Positions 6,769-12,917 of a stretch of DNA of 14,670 nt are shown one piece after another. Below the pieces are notes generated by a model that saw nothing but the letters and a program-made list of their open reading frames with translations, ran no database searches and was not told where the DNA came from. The stretch is from CAZRNB01 sp964601355 (GTDB lineage: Bacteria; Planctomycetota; Phycisphaerae; Sedimentisphaerales; Anaerobacaceae). Position 1 is the stretch's first letter; each line of letters begins with the position of its first letter. The translations under genes were made by a program, and so were the position numbers. The stretch covers positions 1 through 14,670 of the forward strand of contig CAZRNB010000076.1 of the NCBI GenBank assembly GCA_964601355.1. Direction: 5' to 3'.

Positions 6769-6779
6769 ATAACCGAATT

Positions 6780-8381
6780 ATGATTAAAGGTTTCAGACAA
6801 ATTGCTCTACTGACGACGTTGAGCCGGATTCTCGGGATGCTGCGCGATATGGCGTTCGCTTATTTTCTCGGTGCCGGAGAGCTGATGGACGGCTGGACCG
6901 TTGGATTTAAGATTCCGAATTTGACGAGACGGCTCTTCGGCGAGGGGGCTGCATCATCTTCATTGATACCGGTTTATAGCGCCGAGCTTGCCAAAGATAA
7001 GAAAAAGGCCGACAGATTGGCCCTGACGGTGGTCACAGCGGTCTTTGTAGTGCTGATGGTGGCAGTGCTGCTCGGCGAGTCTATTATCTGGATTTACTAT
7101 AGATTTTTTAGCGTCTATCAGGGCACTAAGCTGAAGCTGGTGCTGAGCGGGATAATGCTGCCGTACGCGGTGCTTATCTGCGTTGCGGCTCTTTTGTCGG
7201 GTATCCTGAACGCCCATCGGCATTTTGCCGCGCCGGCTGCGGCCCCGGTCCTGTTGAACATCCTGATTATTGGCTCTCTTTGCTGTAGCCGATGGCTTTT
7301 GGGGATGCCGCCGCGTTCGCAGGTTCTTATCCTTACGGCGGCGGTAATCTTCGCGGGTCTAACGCAGCTATTGATCCAGATTCCGCCCCTTCGGGCACGG
7401 GGTATCTCTGTGCGGCCGGCCTGGGACGTGAAAACCGAGGCCTTCAAAAAGGTCTTCTTCTTAATGGGACCGATGGTCCTCGGATTAGCAGCAACCCAGA
7501 TCAATACTTTAGCCGACGACCTTACCGCACTTTGGCTATCCGGGTCGGCTGAGAAGGGTCAGTTTTTCACGTGGTTTGGCTGGCAGATAAAATATCCGGT
7601 TTGGGAGGGGGCCGTGTCGCAGCTTTTTTATGCGCAGAGGCTGTATCAATTTCCTCTGGGCGTCCTCGGCATTTCATTAGCTACCGCTATCTTTCCGATA
7701 ATGAGCTCCGAAGCGGCGCAAAATAACTTTGCAGCCTTATCGAAAACGGTTTCGCGAGGTCTTTGCTGTGCGGTATTTGTAGCTCTGCCGGCAATGGTGG
7801 GACTGTTGACGATTGGCAAGCCGTTGGTCTCGGTCCTCTTTGAACGGGGTCGGTTCACGGCAAATGATACAAATTTGACGGCCTGGACGCTTTCATTTTA
7901 TGTGCTGGGACTGGCCGGCTATTTCGCTCAGCAGGTGACTACCCGCGCTTTTTATTCCATGCAGGATTCTAAAATCCCGGCCAGAAGTGCGATGATAGCG
8001 GTTTTTATTAATGTCGTGTTAAATCTTACCCTTATTTGGTTCATGGGCACGGGTGGATTGGCTGCTTCGACGGCGATTTGTTCCTATTTGCAGGTAACTA
8101 TTTTAGTGACAGCACTTCGTCGGCGAATTGGTTCAGGAGTTTTAGAAGGTTTAGCCTCGGCAACGGGCAAAACAATTGCCGCCACGTTATGTATGTATGT
8201 TGTGGCTTTAATTGCTTTAACCCTTTCAAAGAATTTGCCTGATGTTCTCAGGTTGCTTCTGGTGGTTCCTTTAGCAGCTTTAGTTTATGTATTAGCAGCC
8301 AAATTACTGCGTATCGAGATGCTTACTCTATTGATAGGATCTCGCAAGCGGAACAAACCCCCCAGTGAACTGGAGGGCTAA
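6780..8381 (+). CDS. murJ: Lipid II flippase MurJ (MviN family)
   Basis: This integral membrane protein of the MOP exporter superfamily moves lipid II from the cytoplasmic to the outer face of the inner membrane for use by SEDS and PBP enzymes. The 533-residue product has about 14 hydrophobic helices. Hallmarks are LTTLSRILGMLRDMAFAYFLGAG (split: SRILGMLRD at 15-23), FKIPNLTRRLFGEGA (43-57), RLYQFPLGVLGISLATAIFP (287-306), FERGRFTANDT (354-364) and RAFYSMQDSKIPARS (389-403). The conserved basic residues R16, R22 and R50/R51 match those lining the family cavity. Residues about 254-278 (GSAEKGQFFTWFGWQIKYPVWEGAV) appear to be an insertion compared with proteobacterial MurJ. The final codons, KPPSELEG and the TAA stop, are made by a palindromic repeat (8355-8381). 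There is no Shine-Dalgarno sequence. A bidirectional-looking stem-loop ends the unit at 8394-8422. Confidence 0.96.
   Translation: MIKGFRQIALLTTLSRILGMLRDMAFAYFLGAGELMDGWTVGFKIPNLTRRLFGEGAASSSLIPVYSAELAKDKKKADRLALTVVTAVFVVLMVAVLLGESIIWIYYRFFSVYQGTKLKLVLSGIMLPYAVLICVAALLSGILNAHRHFAAPAAAPVLLNILIIGSLCCSRWLLGMPPRSQVLILTAAVIFAGLTQLLIQIPPLRARGISVRPAWDVKTEAFKKVFFLMGPMVLGLAATQINTLADDLTALWLSGSAEKGQFFTWFGWQIKYPVWEGAVSQLFYAQRLYQFPLGVLGISLATAIFPIMSSEAAQNNFAALSKTVSRGLCCAVFVALPAMVGLLTIGKPLVSVLFERGRFTANDTNLTAWTLSFYVLGLAGYFAQQVTTRAFYSMQDSKIPARSAMIAVFINVVLNLTLIWFMGTGGLAASTAICSYLQVTILVTALRRRIGSGVLEGLASATGKTIAATLCMYVVALIALTLSKNLPDVLRLLLVVPLAALVYVLAAKLLRIEMLTLLIGSRKRNKPPSELEG
8355..8381. repeat. Palindromic repeat copy C inside the 3' end of murJ
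   Basis: CCCCCCAGT (8358-8366) and ACTGGAGGG (8369-8377) form a 9-bp stem with one mismatch and a 2-nt gap, preceded by AAA and followed by CTAA. The TAA (8379-8381) is the murJ stop. The ends match the other family copies (AAACCCCC...GGGGGCTAA), so the element appears to have landed at, or extended, the end of the reading frame. Confidence 0.72.
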
Positions 8382-8393
8382 CCATGTGTTTAG

Positions 8394-8422
8394 CCGTCGC
8401 CGGTACGGCGACGGTTGTTTTT
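8394..8422 (+). terminator. Terminator of murJ, between convergent murJ and mraY
   Basis: A 9-bp perfect stem, CCGTCGCCG (8394-8402) with CGGCGACGG (8406-8414) and loop GTA, is followed by TTGTTTTT (8415-8422). It lies 13 bp after the murJ stop and ends 1 bp before the mraY stop on the other strand. It works as an intrinsic terminator for the plus strand. On the minus strand the stem is present but no T-run follows. Confidence 0.85.
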
Positions 8423-9565
8423 CTATCTTATCTTCAACGTTGCTAAGGCAAGCGCTGCAAAGGCGGCGGAAAGAAGCCAGAAACGCACAACGACCTGCGG
8501 CTCGCTCCAGCCGGCCAAATGAAAATGATGGTGCAGCGGGGCACATCTAAAAATTCTTTTGCCGCCGGTGTATTTGAAATAGGCAACCTGCAGCATTACG
8601 CTAAGCAGCTCCATCACGAATACGCCTCCAATAATCAAAAGCAGGATTTCATTCCGAGTCACTAATCCTCCGTAACCCATCGCTGCTCCCAGCGGAAGCG
8701 AACCGACGTCGCCCATGAAGGCCTGAGCGGGGTAGCAGTTGTACCATAAAAAGCCAAGCACAGCTCCCAGAACGGATGAGTAAAAAATGCTCATCTCACC
8801 GGCTTGTGGTATGTGTGGCAGCAAAAGGTAGCTGGCCCATGTAATCGGATTCATGCGTGACATCGTTTCAGATGCGACGTAGCAGAGTAGTATTAATACA
8901 AGGCTCACTATGCCCACGCAGCCGGCAGCCAGGCCGTCCATGCCGTCGGCTAAATTGACGGCGTTGCTGGTGGCTGATATGTAAAAAATCGCTATCAGAA
9001 TGAACATCCAGTTGGCTAACGGCAGGCCGTACTTATAAAACGGCAGCCAGAACAATCTGGCATCGGTTATATTGCTGAAATCGAAGAATAAAAATGACGC
9101 TATCAGGACTGCACCAGCGATCTGGAAGATTAGTTTTTCCCACGGATTTAAGCCGTTTCGGTTTCGATAGCGAGGGCGGGAAGTAAGTTTGAGCCAGTCG
9201 TCCACGCCGCCTAAAACGGCAAACCAGATTATCAAAAAGATTGCTTTCTGAACAAAGGGATTAGTAAGCTTGGTCCATAATAGAGTGGAAGCGAGAACAG
9301 ACAAAATAATAATTAGCCCACCCATTGTAGGGGTGTTGGCCTTGCCTTTGGTTAATTCGTTAAGGGCTGCATGATTAAACTCAGGGCGGTCACCGATTTT
9401 TTTCCGCACAAGGAAACGAATAATTTTCGGACCAATAAAAAGAGCAATAAATAGACTGGTTAATAAAGCCATAATACTGCGGAACATCACGTTCTGATAG
9501 GCGTAGAAATGCAGGATTTTTTCGGTAAAGACGTCACGCAAATACCATAATAAATAGTATATCAT
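8423..9565 (-). CDS. mraY: Phospho-N-acetylmuramoyl-pentapeptide transferase MraY
   Basis: MraY transfers phospho-MurNAc-pentapeptide from UDP to undecaprenyl phosphate, making lipid I at the inner membrane. The 380-residue product has the usual length and about ten membrane helices. Signatures are TPTMGG (78-83), the Mg-binding VDDWLK (121-126, with Asp122 and Asp123), NAVNLADGMDGLAAG (201-215), FMGDVGSLPLG (283-293) and the histidine cluster PLHHHFHLAGW (343-353). The N-terminus MIYYLLWYLRDVF is typical of the family and fixes the start at 9565, although the purine run CAAGG abuts the ATG with no spacer. It follows murF (stop 9704) by 138 bp on the same strand, the murF-mraY order of classical dcw clusters, but the spacer is filled with two palindromic repeats. 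The usual next genes (murD, ftsW, murG) are absent; convergent murJ follows. Confidence 0.97.
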   Translation of the reverse strand: MIYYLLWYLRDVFTEKILHFYAYQNVMFRSIMALLTSLFIALFIGPKIIRFLVRKKIGDRPEFNHAALNELTKGKANTPTMGGLIIILSVLASTLLWTKLTNPFVQKAIFLIIWFAVLGGVDDWLKLTSRPRYRNRNGLNPWEKLIFQIAGAVLIASFLFFDFSNITDARLFWLPFYKYGLPLANWMFILIAIFYISATSNAVNLADGMDGLAAGCVGIVSLVLILLCYVASETMSRMNPITWASYLLLPHIPQAGEMSIFYSSVLGAVLGFLWYNCYPAQAFMGDVGSLPLGAAMGYGGLVTRNEILLLIIGGVFVMELLSVMLQVAYFKYTGGKRIFRCAPLHHHFHLAGWSEPQVVVRFWLLSAAFAALALATLKIR

Positions 9566-9585
9566 CCTTGAGTCACCGAAACATG

Positions 9586-9636
9586 ACCCCCAGTCCCGTA
9601 AGGGATGGCAAAGCCCATAAAACTGGGGGCTAAATA
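9586..9636. repeat. Palindromic repeat copy D with a compound core
   Basis: The outer stem CCCCCAG (9587-9593) / CTGGGGG (9623-9629) is followed by CTAAATA, as in copies A, B and F. The core is longer and forms two small hairpins: TCCC-GTAA-GGGA (9594-9605) and ATGGC-AAA-GCCCAT with a bulge (9605-9618). The result is a three-way junction. It lies in the murF-mraY spacer and is followed 10 bp later by the inverted relative at 9647-9708. Confidence 0.75.
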
Positions 9637-9646
9637 TTTCATTTTA

Positions 9647-9708
9647 TTTAGCCCCACCCCGCTCCGGCTTCGGCCTTCGCCGAGACGAGCGTTCCACGTG
9701 GGGTTAAA
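9647..9708. repeat. Palindromic repeat copy E, inverted relative, overlapping the murF stop
   Basis: TTTAGCCCCAC (9647-9657) pairs with GTGGGGTTAAA (9698-9708), with one G-T pair. Inside are GCTC/GAGC arms (9661-9664 with 9687-9690) and GC-rich CGGC/GCCG segments. Its left end is the inverse of the right end of copy D (GGGGGCTAAATA against TTTAGCCCC), so D and E form a head-to-head pair. The right end contains the murF stop codon (TAA on the minus strand at 9706-9704). Confidence 0.68.
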
Positions 9709-11113
9709 AATGTTCCTTTAGCTTCTCGACAACCAATTCCAATTTAGCAATCCTTGAGCCTTTCACTAATATTATATCATTATCTTTTATGAATTCGTGC
9801 AAGTTATTGCAAGCCGAAAGCGTATTATTGAAGCACTTTATTTGTATGTCATAATCAGCGTGCTTTTTTGCAGCTACGGCAGTAATTTTTGCGAATTCGC
9901 CCACAGCCAGCAAAACCTGGACTCCTGCTTGTGCGATGGAGACTCCCAGCTCAGCGTGCAAGTCTTGCGTTTGTTGTCCTAATTCAGCCATATCGCCGCA
10001 GATAAAAACCAGCCGTTTTTTTTCTCCGTCACGAAATTTTTTTAAAACCTCAAGTGCATTTTTCATCGAGGCAGGATTTGCATTGTAACAGTCGTTTATA
10101 ACCGTTAGTGTTCTGATCTGCAGCACTTCCATACGCATGGAAACCGTCTGTAACGTTTTTATTGCTTTTGCAAAATCATCAATAGTCAAGCCGAACCTGC
10201 TGCAAATAGCATACGCAGCGACGGCGTTCTCAACATTGCCCGGGCCGGGCAGCGGAACCTCGATTTGCACGCCGTTAATTGTGAAACTGCTGCTAAGGTT
10301 TTTAAGAGCGATGTCTTTAGCCTGGTAATTGCAGCCGTCCGATTTGCCGAAGGTCAAGATTCGAGACGAGTAACCTGTGACCTGCGGCACAATGTCAGCG
10401 TTGATTATCAAGACACCATCTGGCCGTAATCCTTCTGATATGGATAGTTTCTCTCGTGCTATGCTTTGCATGTCGCCGAGTCCTTCCATGTGTGCAGGAT
10501 GAACGTTAGTTACCACCGCGATATCCGGCTGGGCAATATGCGTCAGATAGCCTATTTCGCCGGGATGATTGGTTCCAAGCTCGGTTATAACGATTTGGTG
10601 CTCCGATTCGGCGGAGAGCAGCGTCAAAGGTAAGCCGATATTATTATTAAAGTTCTTTGGAGATTGATAAACGCGGAAGTATTGACTGAGGACATGATAA
10701 GCGATTTGTCTTGTTGTTGTTTTTCCTACCGAGCCGGTTATGGCGACCACTTTATAGTCGGCCTGTCGGCGGTATTCTGCTGCGAAATCGCCAAGCGCCT
10801 TTATAGTATCATTAACGATTAGAATGGGATACCTAAGTTTTGAGTTTTGAGTTTTGAGTTTTGAGTTTTTGTTGATGACGGCGCAGACGGCTCCTTTGGC
10901 GAAGGCATCGGCTATATAATCATGGCCGTCGAAATTCTCGCCGGCCAGCGCAAAGAAACAGTCGCCGGCTTTTGTCGTTCGTGAGTCGGTGCTTACGCCG
11001 GTAAAGGAATCGTGGCTCGTCGCTTGTGGCTCGTTGTTCGTAGATGGATAAGATCGAGCATCGAATTTTACCTTTATAATCTGTGCCAGATTTTTTATTA
11101 AGAATTTCTTCAT
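9704..11113 (-). CDS. murF: UDP-MurNAc-tripeptide:D-Ala-D-Ala ligase MurF
   Basis: This cytoplasmic ATP-dependent ligase adds D-Ala-D-Ala to UDP-MurNAc-tripeptide, the last soluble peptidoglycan precursor step before MraY. From ATG 11113 the product has 469 residues. Motifs are STDSR (41-45) and GENFDGHDYI (58-67) in the N-terminal UDP-sugar domain, the P-loop GSVGKTTT (127-134), the NNNIGLPLTLL segment (156-166), ELGTNHPGEI (178-187), the NVHPAHMEGLG strand (203-213) and, in the C-terminal domain, NDCYNANPASM and CGDMAELG. The frame is open up to ATG 11218, but those 35 extra residues are encoded by palindromic repeat DNA and are not family-like; MKKFLIKNLAQIIKV is the expected N-terminus. 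Two heptamer tracts lie inside the gene (10836-10870 and 11010-11044), at residues about 82-93 and 22-34, and encode low-complexity insertions. The stop overlaps repeat E. Confidence 0.94.
   Translation of the reverse strand: MKKFLIKNLAQIIKVKFDARSYPSTNNEPQATSHDSFTGVSTDSRTTKAGDCFFALAGENFDGHDYIADAFAKGAVCAVINKNSKLKTQNSKLRYPILIVNDTIKALGDFAAEYRRQADYKVVAITGSVGKTTTRQIAYHVLSQYFRVYQSPKNFNNNIGLPLTLLSAESEHQIVITELGTNHPGEIGYLTHIAQPDIAVVTNVHPAHMEGLGDMQSIAREKLSISEGLRPDGVLIINADIVPQVTGYSSRILTFGKSDGCNYQAKDIALKNLSSSFTINGVQIEVPLPGPGNVENAVAAYAICSRFGLTIDDFAKAIKTLQTVSMRMEVLQIRTLTVINDCYNANPASMKNALEVLKKFRDGEKKRLVFICGDMAELGQQTQDLHAELGVSIAQAGVQVLLAVGEFAKITAVAAKKHADYDIQIKCFNNTLSACNNLHEFIKDNDIILVKGSRIAKLELVVEKLKEHF
10836..10870. 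repeat. In-gene heptamer tract (AGTTTTG) in murF
   Basis: Four exact consecutive copies of AGTTTTG (10836-10863) plus a fifth, AGTTTTT (10864-10870), are present. They are translated on the minus strand as the low-complexity residues KNSKLKTQNSKL between the GAVCAVI and YPILIVND strands of the MurF N-terminal domain. The family usually has a short loop there. Confidence 0.85.
11010..11044. repeat. In-gene degenerate heptamer tract (TCGTGGC type) in murF
   Basis: Five units are visible in a row: TCGTGGC, TCGTCGC, TTGTGGC, TCGTTGT, TCGTAGA. They translate on the minus strand to the polar stretch STNNEPQATSHD just before FTGVSTDSR. The unit sequence differs from the tract at 10836 but the period is identical. 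Confidence 0.7.
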
Positions 11114-11155
11114 TTTTCGTTTTTCAACAGGCCGCTCTATAATTATGGTGAGGTA

Positions 11156-11322
11156 AACCCCGTTAGAAGCCCTTCCATCAAAGCTCGGCTCGTTCGTTTG
11201 CTTTATCATATTCAGCACGTGTCTTGCCGAGACCGATCGCCCTTCTAACGGGATTCACTATAAAGGAATTAAATATTTTCATCCCCATAGCTTGCCACGG
11301 GGCATTCTAACGGGGTAAATAC
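11156..11322. repeat. Compound palindromic repeat (CCCGTTAGAAG arms) upstream of and across the long murF frame
   Basis: Three copies of one word are present: CCCCGTTAGAAG (11158-11169) and its inverse twice, CTTCTAACGGG (11242-11252) and TTCTAACGGGG (11305-11315). The first can pair perfectly over 11 bp with either of the others. The left flank is AAACCCC and the right flank GGGGTAAATAC, the same boundary style as copies A-F, so this looks like a diverged or compound family member of about 165 bp. An inner CTCGGC/GCCGAG pair and CCCC/GGGG (11283-11286 with 11299-11302) add further arms. It occupies the murF leader. The rest of the spacer (11323-11480) shows nothing I can name. Confidence 0.65.
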
Positions 11323-11480
11323 AACAAGATTATGCTATAATTCTGAAAATGGTCAAGGATTTTGAAATCGTCGGCGTGATGATTTAGCGACTACGTCAAG
11401 CCTTCTTCGCCCAGTTTCAGAATAATGTAAATTTATACATAGCGTTACGTTATAGTTTCTAAAAGAGAGCTCTGGAAGGA

Positions 11481-12368
11481 TTACAGAAGAGATGAAATCT
11501 TCTCCATATACTCTGAGACATTCATGCCGTGTGCCTCTGCCAACCTGCAAAGGCTTTTGTAGGTAACACGGCATTGTCCTCTCTCTATGCGACCTACTTG
11601 ACGAGCAGTCAGGCCCTTTATATCACTCTGCCGCAGGCCTTTCTCTTCGCGTATATTTCTAATAGCCAAACCATAATGTTTGTTGAATGCTTTCGTTTCC
11701 TGCTTTGATCGCAAATAAGCCTGTTGATCAACCGCCAATTCAAACTGGTCCCATCCAAGGTGGACATCGAGATCTGGCCAATAGATAAAAAGACCATCTT
11801 CGTCAAACTCAAAATGCTCAATTTGACTCTTCAAATACCCTTTCAATGCAGGCAGTTTTTCAATCGGCACATGAATCTTCTTAAAGCCGGTTCTGTTAGG
11901 TGACACCACAACCAATGTTTTTTCTTCCCACCACGCGTCTAAAATCCGATGCTCGTTATCACCACAGTCCAAAGAAGTAAGCAATCTTTCAGCAAAGGAT
12001 TCCTCATCTTTCTTATCTGTTTCTATAAAGTGGACCCTACTATCATCCCTTATATTAAGCCAAGCTATACGGTCAACAACTGCTCTCGACGGCATGTCTC
12101 CCTTAAGCAGTAAGAACACCTTATTTCTGCCTTTGAGTTGCTTTAGCTTCCGTATAAGTTCTATTTTATCGCGTGTTAAATCATCCAGAGTAGATACTAT
12201 GAACAAACGGGTTGTACTTTTTAGGGGAAGATTATTCCAATTCTTTATACGACGCCAACCGCGTTTGCCCGGCTTCAAGCCAGTCTTCACGAAGGCCTCT
12301 TGAAATAACGATTCTGTATGATCATCCGCTGCTAAAATTTCAGGTTTATCCAAAATCTCAGGCGACAT
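11481..12368 (-). CDS. Three-part protein: unknown N-terminal domain, DUF2442, XRE-type helix-turn-helix
   Basis: The product has 295 residues with three regions. Residues about 18-135 form an unrecognised alpha/beta-like domain with alternating strands (TTRLFIVSTLDDL, NKVFLLLKGDM, RVHFIETDKKDEESF), reminiscent of a small receiver-like Rossmann fold but without the usual phospho-acceptor pattern. Residues about 142-215 fit DUF2442 (ILDAWWEEKTLVVVSP ... FEFDEDGLFIYWPDLDVHLGWDQF). Residues about 230-292 are a Cro/C1-type DNA-binding domain (GLAIRNIREEKGLRQSDIKG, LTARQVGRIERGQ, YKSLCRLAEAHGMNVSEYM). DUF2442 proteins are small and often encoded next to a DUF4160 protein, as here: the DUF4160 stop overlaps this start by 11 bp, so the pair is translationally coupled. 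The DNA-binding domain suggests autoregulation through the inverted repeat at 12657-12691. Antitoxin-like behaviour is inference from architecture only. Confidence 0.8.
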   Translation of the reverse strand: MSPEILDKPEILAADDHTESLFQEAFVKTGLKPGKRGWRRIKNWNNLPLKSTTRLFIVSTLDDLTRDKIELIRKLKQLKGRNKVFLLLKGDMPSRAVVDRIAWLNIRDDSRVHFIETDKKDEESFAERLLTSLDCGDNEHRILDAWWEEKTLVVVSPNRTGFKKIHVPIEKLPALKGYLKSQIEHFEFDEDGLFIYWPDLDVHLGWDQFELAVDQQAYLRSKQETKAFNKHYGLAIRNIREEKGLRQSDIKGLTARQVGRIERGQCRVTYKSLCRLAEAHGMNVSEYMEKISSLL

Positions 12369-12627
12369 ATTTCACCTTCTGCTCCCATTCCTGTAATAAT
12401 TCAGCTCTGTGCAAAGCTGCCATGTTCTGCAGGAGTCTCCTGTCTTTTGCCGATATACGGCCCTCTAACTCCTTTGCCCTTTCAAGCATTGCGCCTTCGG
12501 GCTTTATGAACCACACTCTGAGATGCCATTTTCCACGCCTTTTAGCATGGAAGTGAGGCGGCCGGTGGTCCTGTGAATTGAACCAGCAATATATCCCTTC
12601 GGTATTGAAACTGGTTACTTTTCCCAT
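12358..12627 (-). CDS. DUF4160 family protein
   Basis: This small soluble protein of 89 residues matches DUF4160. The signature is an N-terminal strand (MGKVTSFNTEGIYCWFNSQ) followed by DHRPPHFHAKRRGK, with the family's xPPHxHxK core (His31, His36 by context), then WHLRVWFIKPEG. A long amphipathic helix (LERAKELEGRISAKDRRLLQNMAALHRAELLQEWEQKV) completes it. The family has no established biochemical activity that I can state; it commonly sits beside DUF2442 genes in an arrangement resembling toxin-antitoxin pairs. Here it is the first gene of a two-gene unit and its end overlaps the downstream DUF2442-XRE gene by 11 bp. The start has AAGG directly abutting the ATG. The predicted promoter start point is only a few nucleotides upstream, so the mRNA may be nearly leaderless. 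Confidence 0.85.
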   Translation of the reverse strand: MGKVTSFNTEGIYCWFNSQDHRPPHFHAKRRGKWHLRVWFIKPEGAMLERAKELEGRISAKDRRLLQNMAALHRAELLQEWEQKVKYVA

Positions 12628-12640
12628 CCTTGCCTATTAT

Positions 12641-12669
12641 AATATATATTATCATCGGACATTTGTCAA
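12641..12669 (-). promoter_or_regulatory. Predicted promoter of the DUF4160 / DUF2442-XRE module
   Basis: On the minus strand a perfect TTGACA (12669-12664) is separated by 17 bp from TATATT (12646-12641). An alternative TATAAT lies at 12641-12636, but with 22-bp spacing. The start point would fall near 12634, about 7 nt before the ATG at 12627. The -35 box lies inside the inverted repeat at 12657-12691. Confidence 0.6.
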
Positions 12670-12691
12670 TAGTTATTTTGAAAAAATGTCC
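12657..12691. promoter_or_regulatory. Candidate operator: interrupted palindrome over the module promoter
   Basis: GGACATTT (12657-12664) and AAATGTCC (12684-12691) are perfect 8-bp inverted copies. TCAA/TTGA arms lie further in, and the centre is AT-rich. It overlaps the -35 element and the region just upstream. The size fits binding by two dimers of an XRE-type repressor, and the adjacent module encodes such a domain. Binding is inference. Confidence 0.45.
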
Positions 12692-12708
12692 TACAAAATT
12701 AATTTTTG

Positions 12709-12825
12709 TTAAAAAGTTTTTACACTGCAAACAATCTCTTCCTTGCCAATGTCATAACCCAATTCGCCAAGTCGAATTAGAGCTGGTCTAATAGTTATCT
12801 TGTTATAGTATAAAAAAAGTGCCAT
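12709..12825 (-). pseudogene. Possible short ORF or gene remnant (38 codons)
   Basis: An ATG at 12825 opens a 38-residue frame: MALFLYYNKITIRPALIRLG, then ELGYDIGKEEIVCSVKTF. The frame is open upstream to about 12966 without another clear start. The second half (RPALIRLGELGYDIGKEEIVCS) reads like a protein helix-loop-strand and faintly recalls the cap-entry segment of HAD-IIA phosphatases, so this may be a decayed gene fragment. There is no Shine-Dalgarno sequence. It lies directly upstream of the module promoter on the same strand. Confidence 0.22.
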
Positions 12826-12887
12826 AGAGTAAATAACTTTTTTGATGTAAAGGGATACATAACAGACGATAGGACAGCCTTTTTGGT

Positions 12888-12917
12888 TTGACCTGTGCGT
12901 ATATTTTAGGTTACACT
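12888..12917 (+). promoter_or_regulatory. Predicted promoter of the DUF1080 lipoprotein gene
   Basis: TTGACC (12888-12893) and TACACT (12912-12917) are spaced by 18 bp. The start would be near 12924, giving a leader of about 60 nt that contains the strong Shine-Dalgarno sequence AAGGAG (12969-12974), 9 nt before the ATG at 12984. That is one of the clearest ribosome binding sites in the window. Confidence 0.4.

Noticed and set aside
10836..10870. Possible CRISPR or minisatellite array
   Set aside because: The units are 7 bp with no spacers and lie in frame inside murF; no cas genes are present.
9704..11218. Longer MurF start at ATG 11218
   Set aside because: The extra 35 residues are translated palindromic repeat DNA and lack family similarity, while the internal ATG at 11113 gives the expected N-terminus.
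11353..11574. 73-codon minus-strand frame
   Set aside because: It overlaps the DNA-binding end of the gene at 11481 in another frame, and the part outside is non-coding spacer without protein-like composition.
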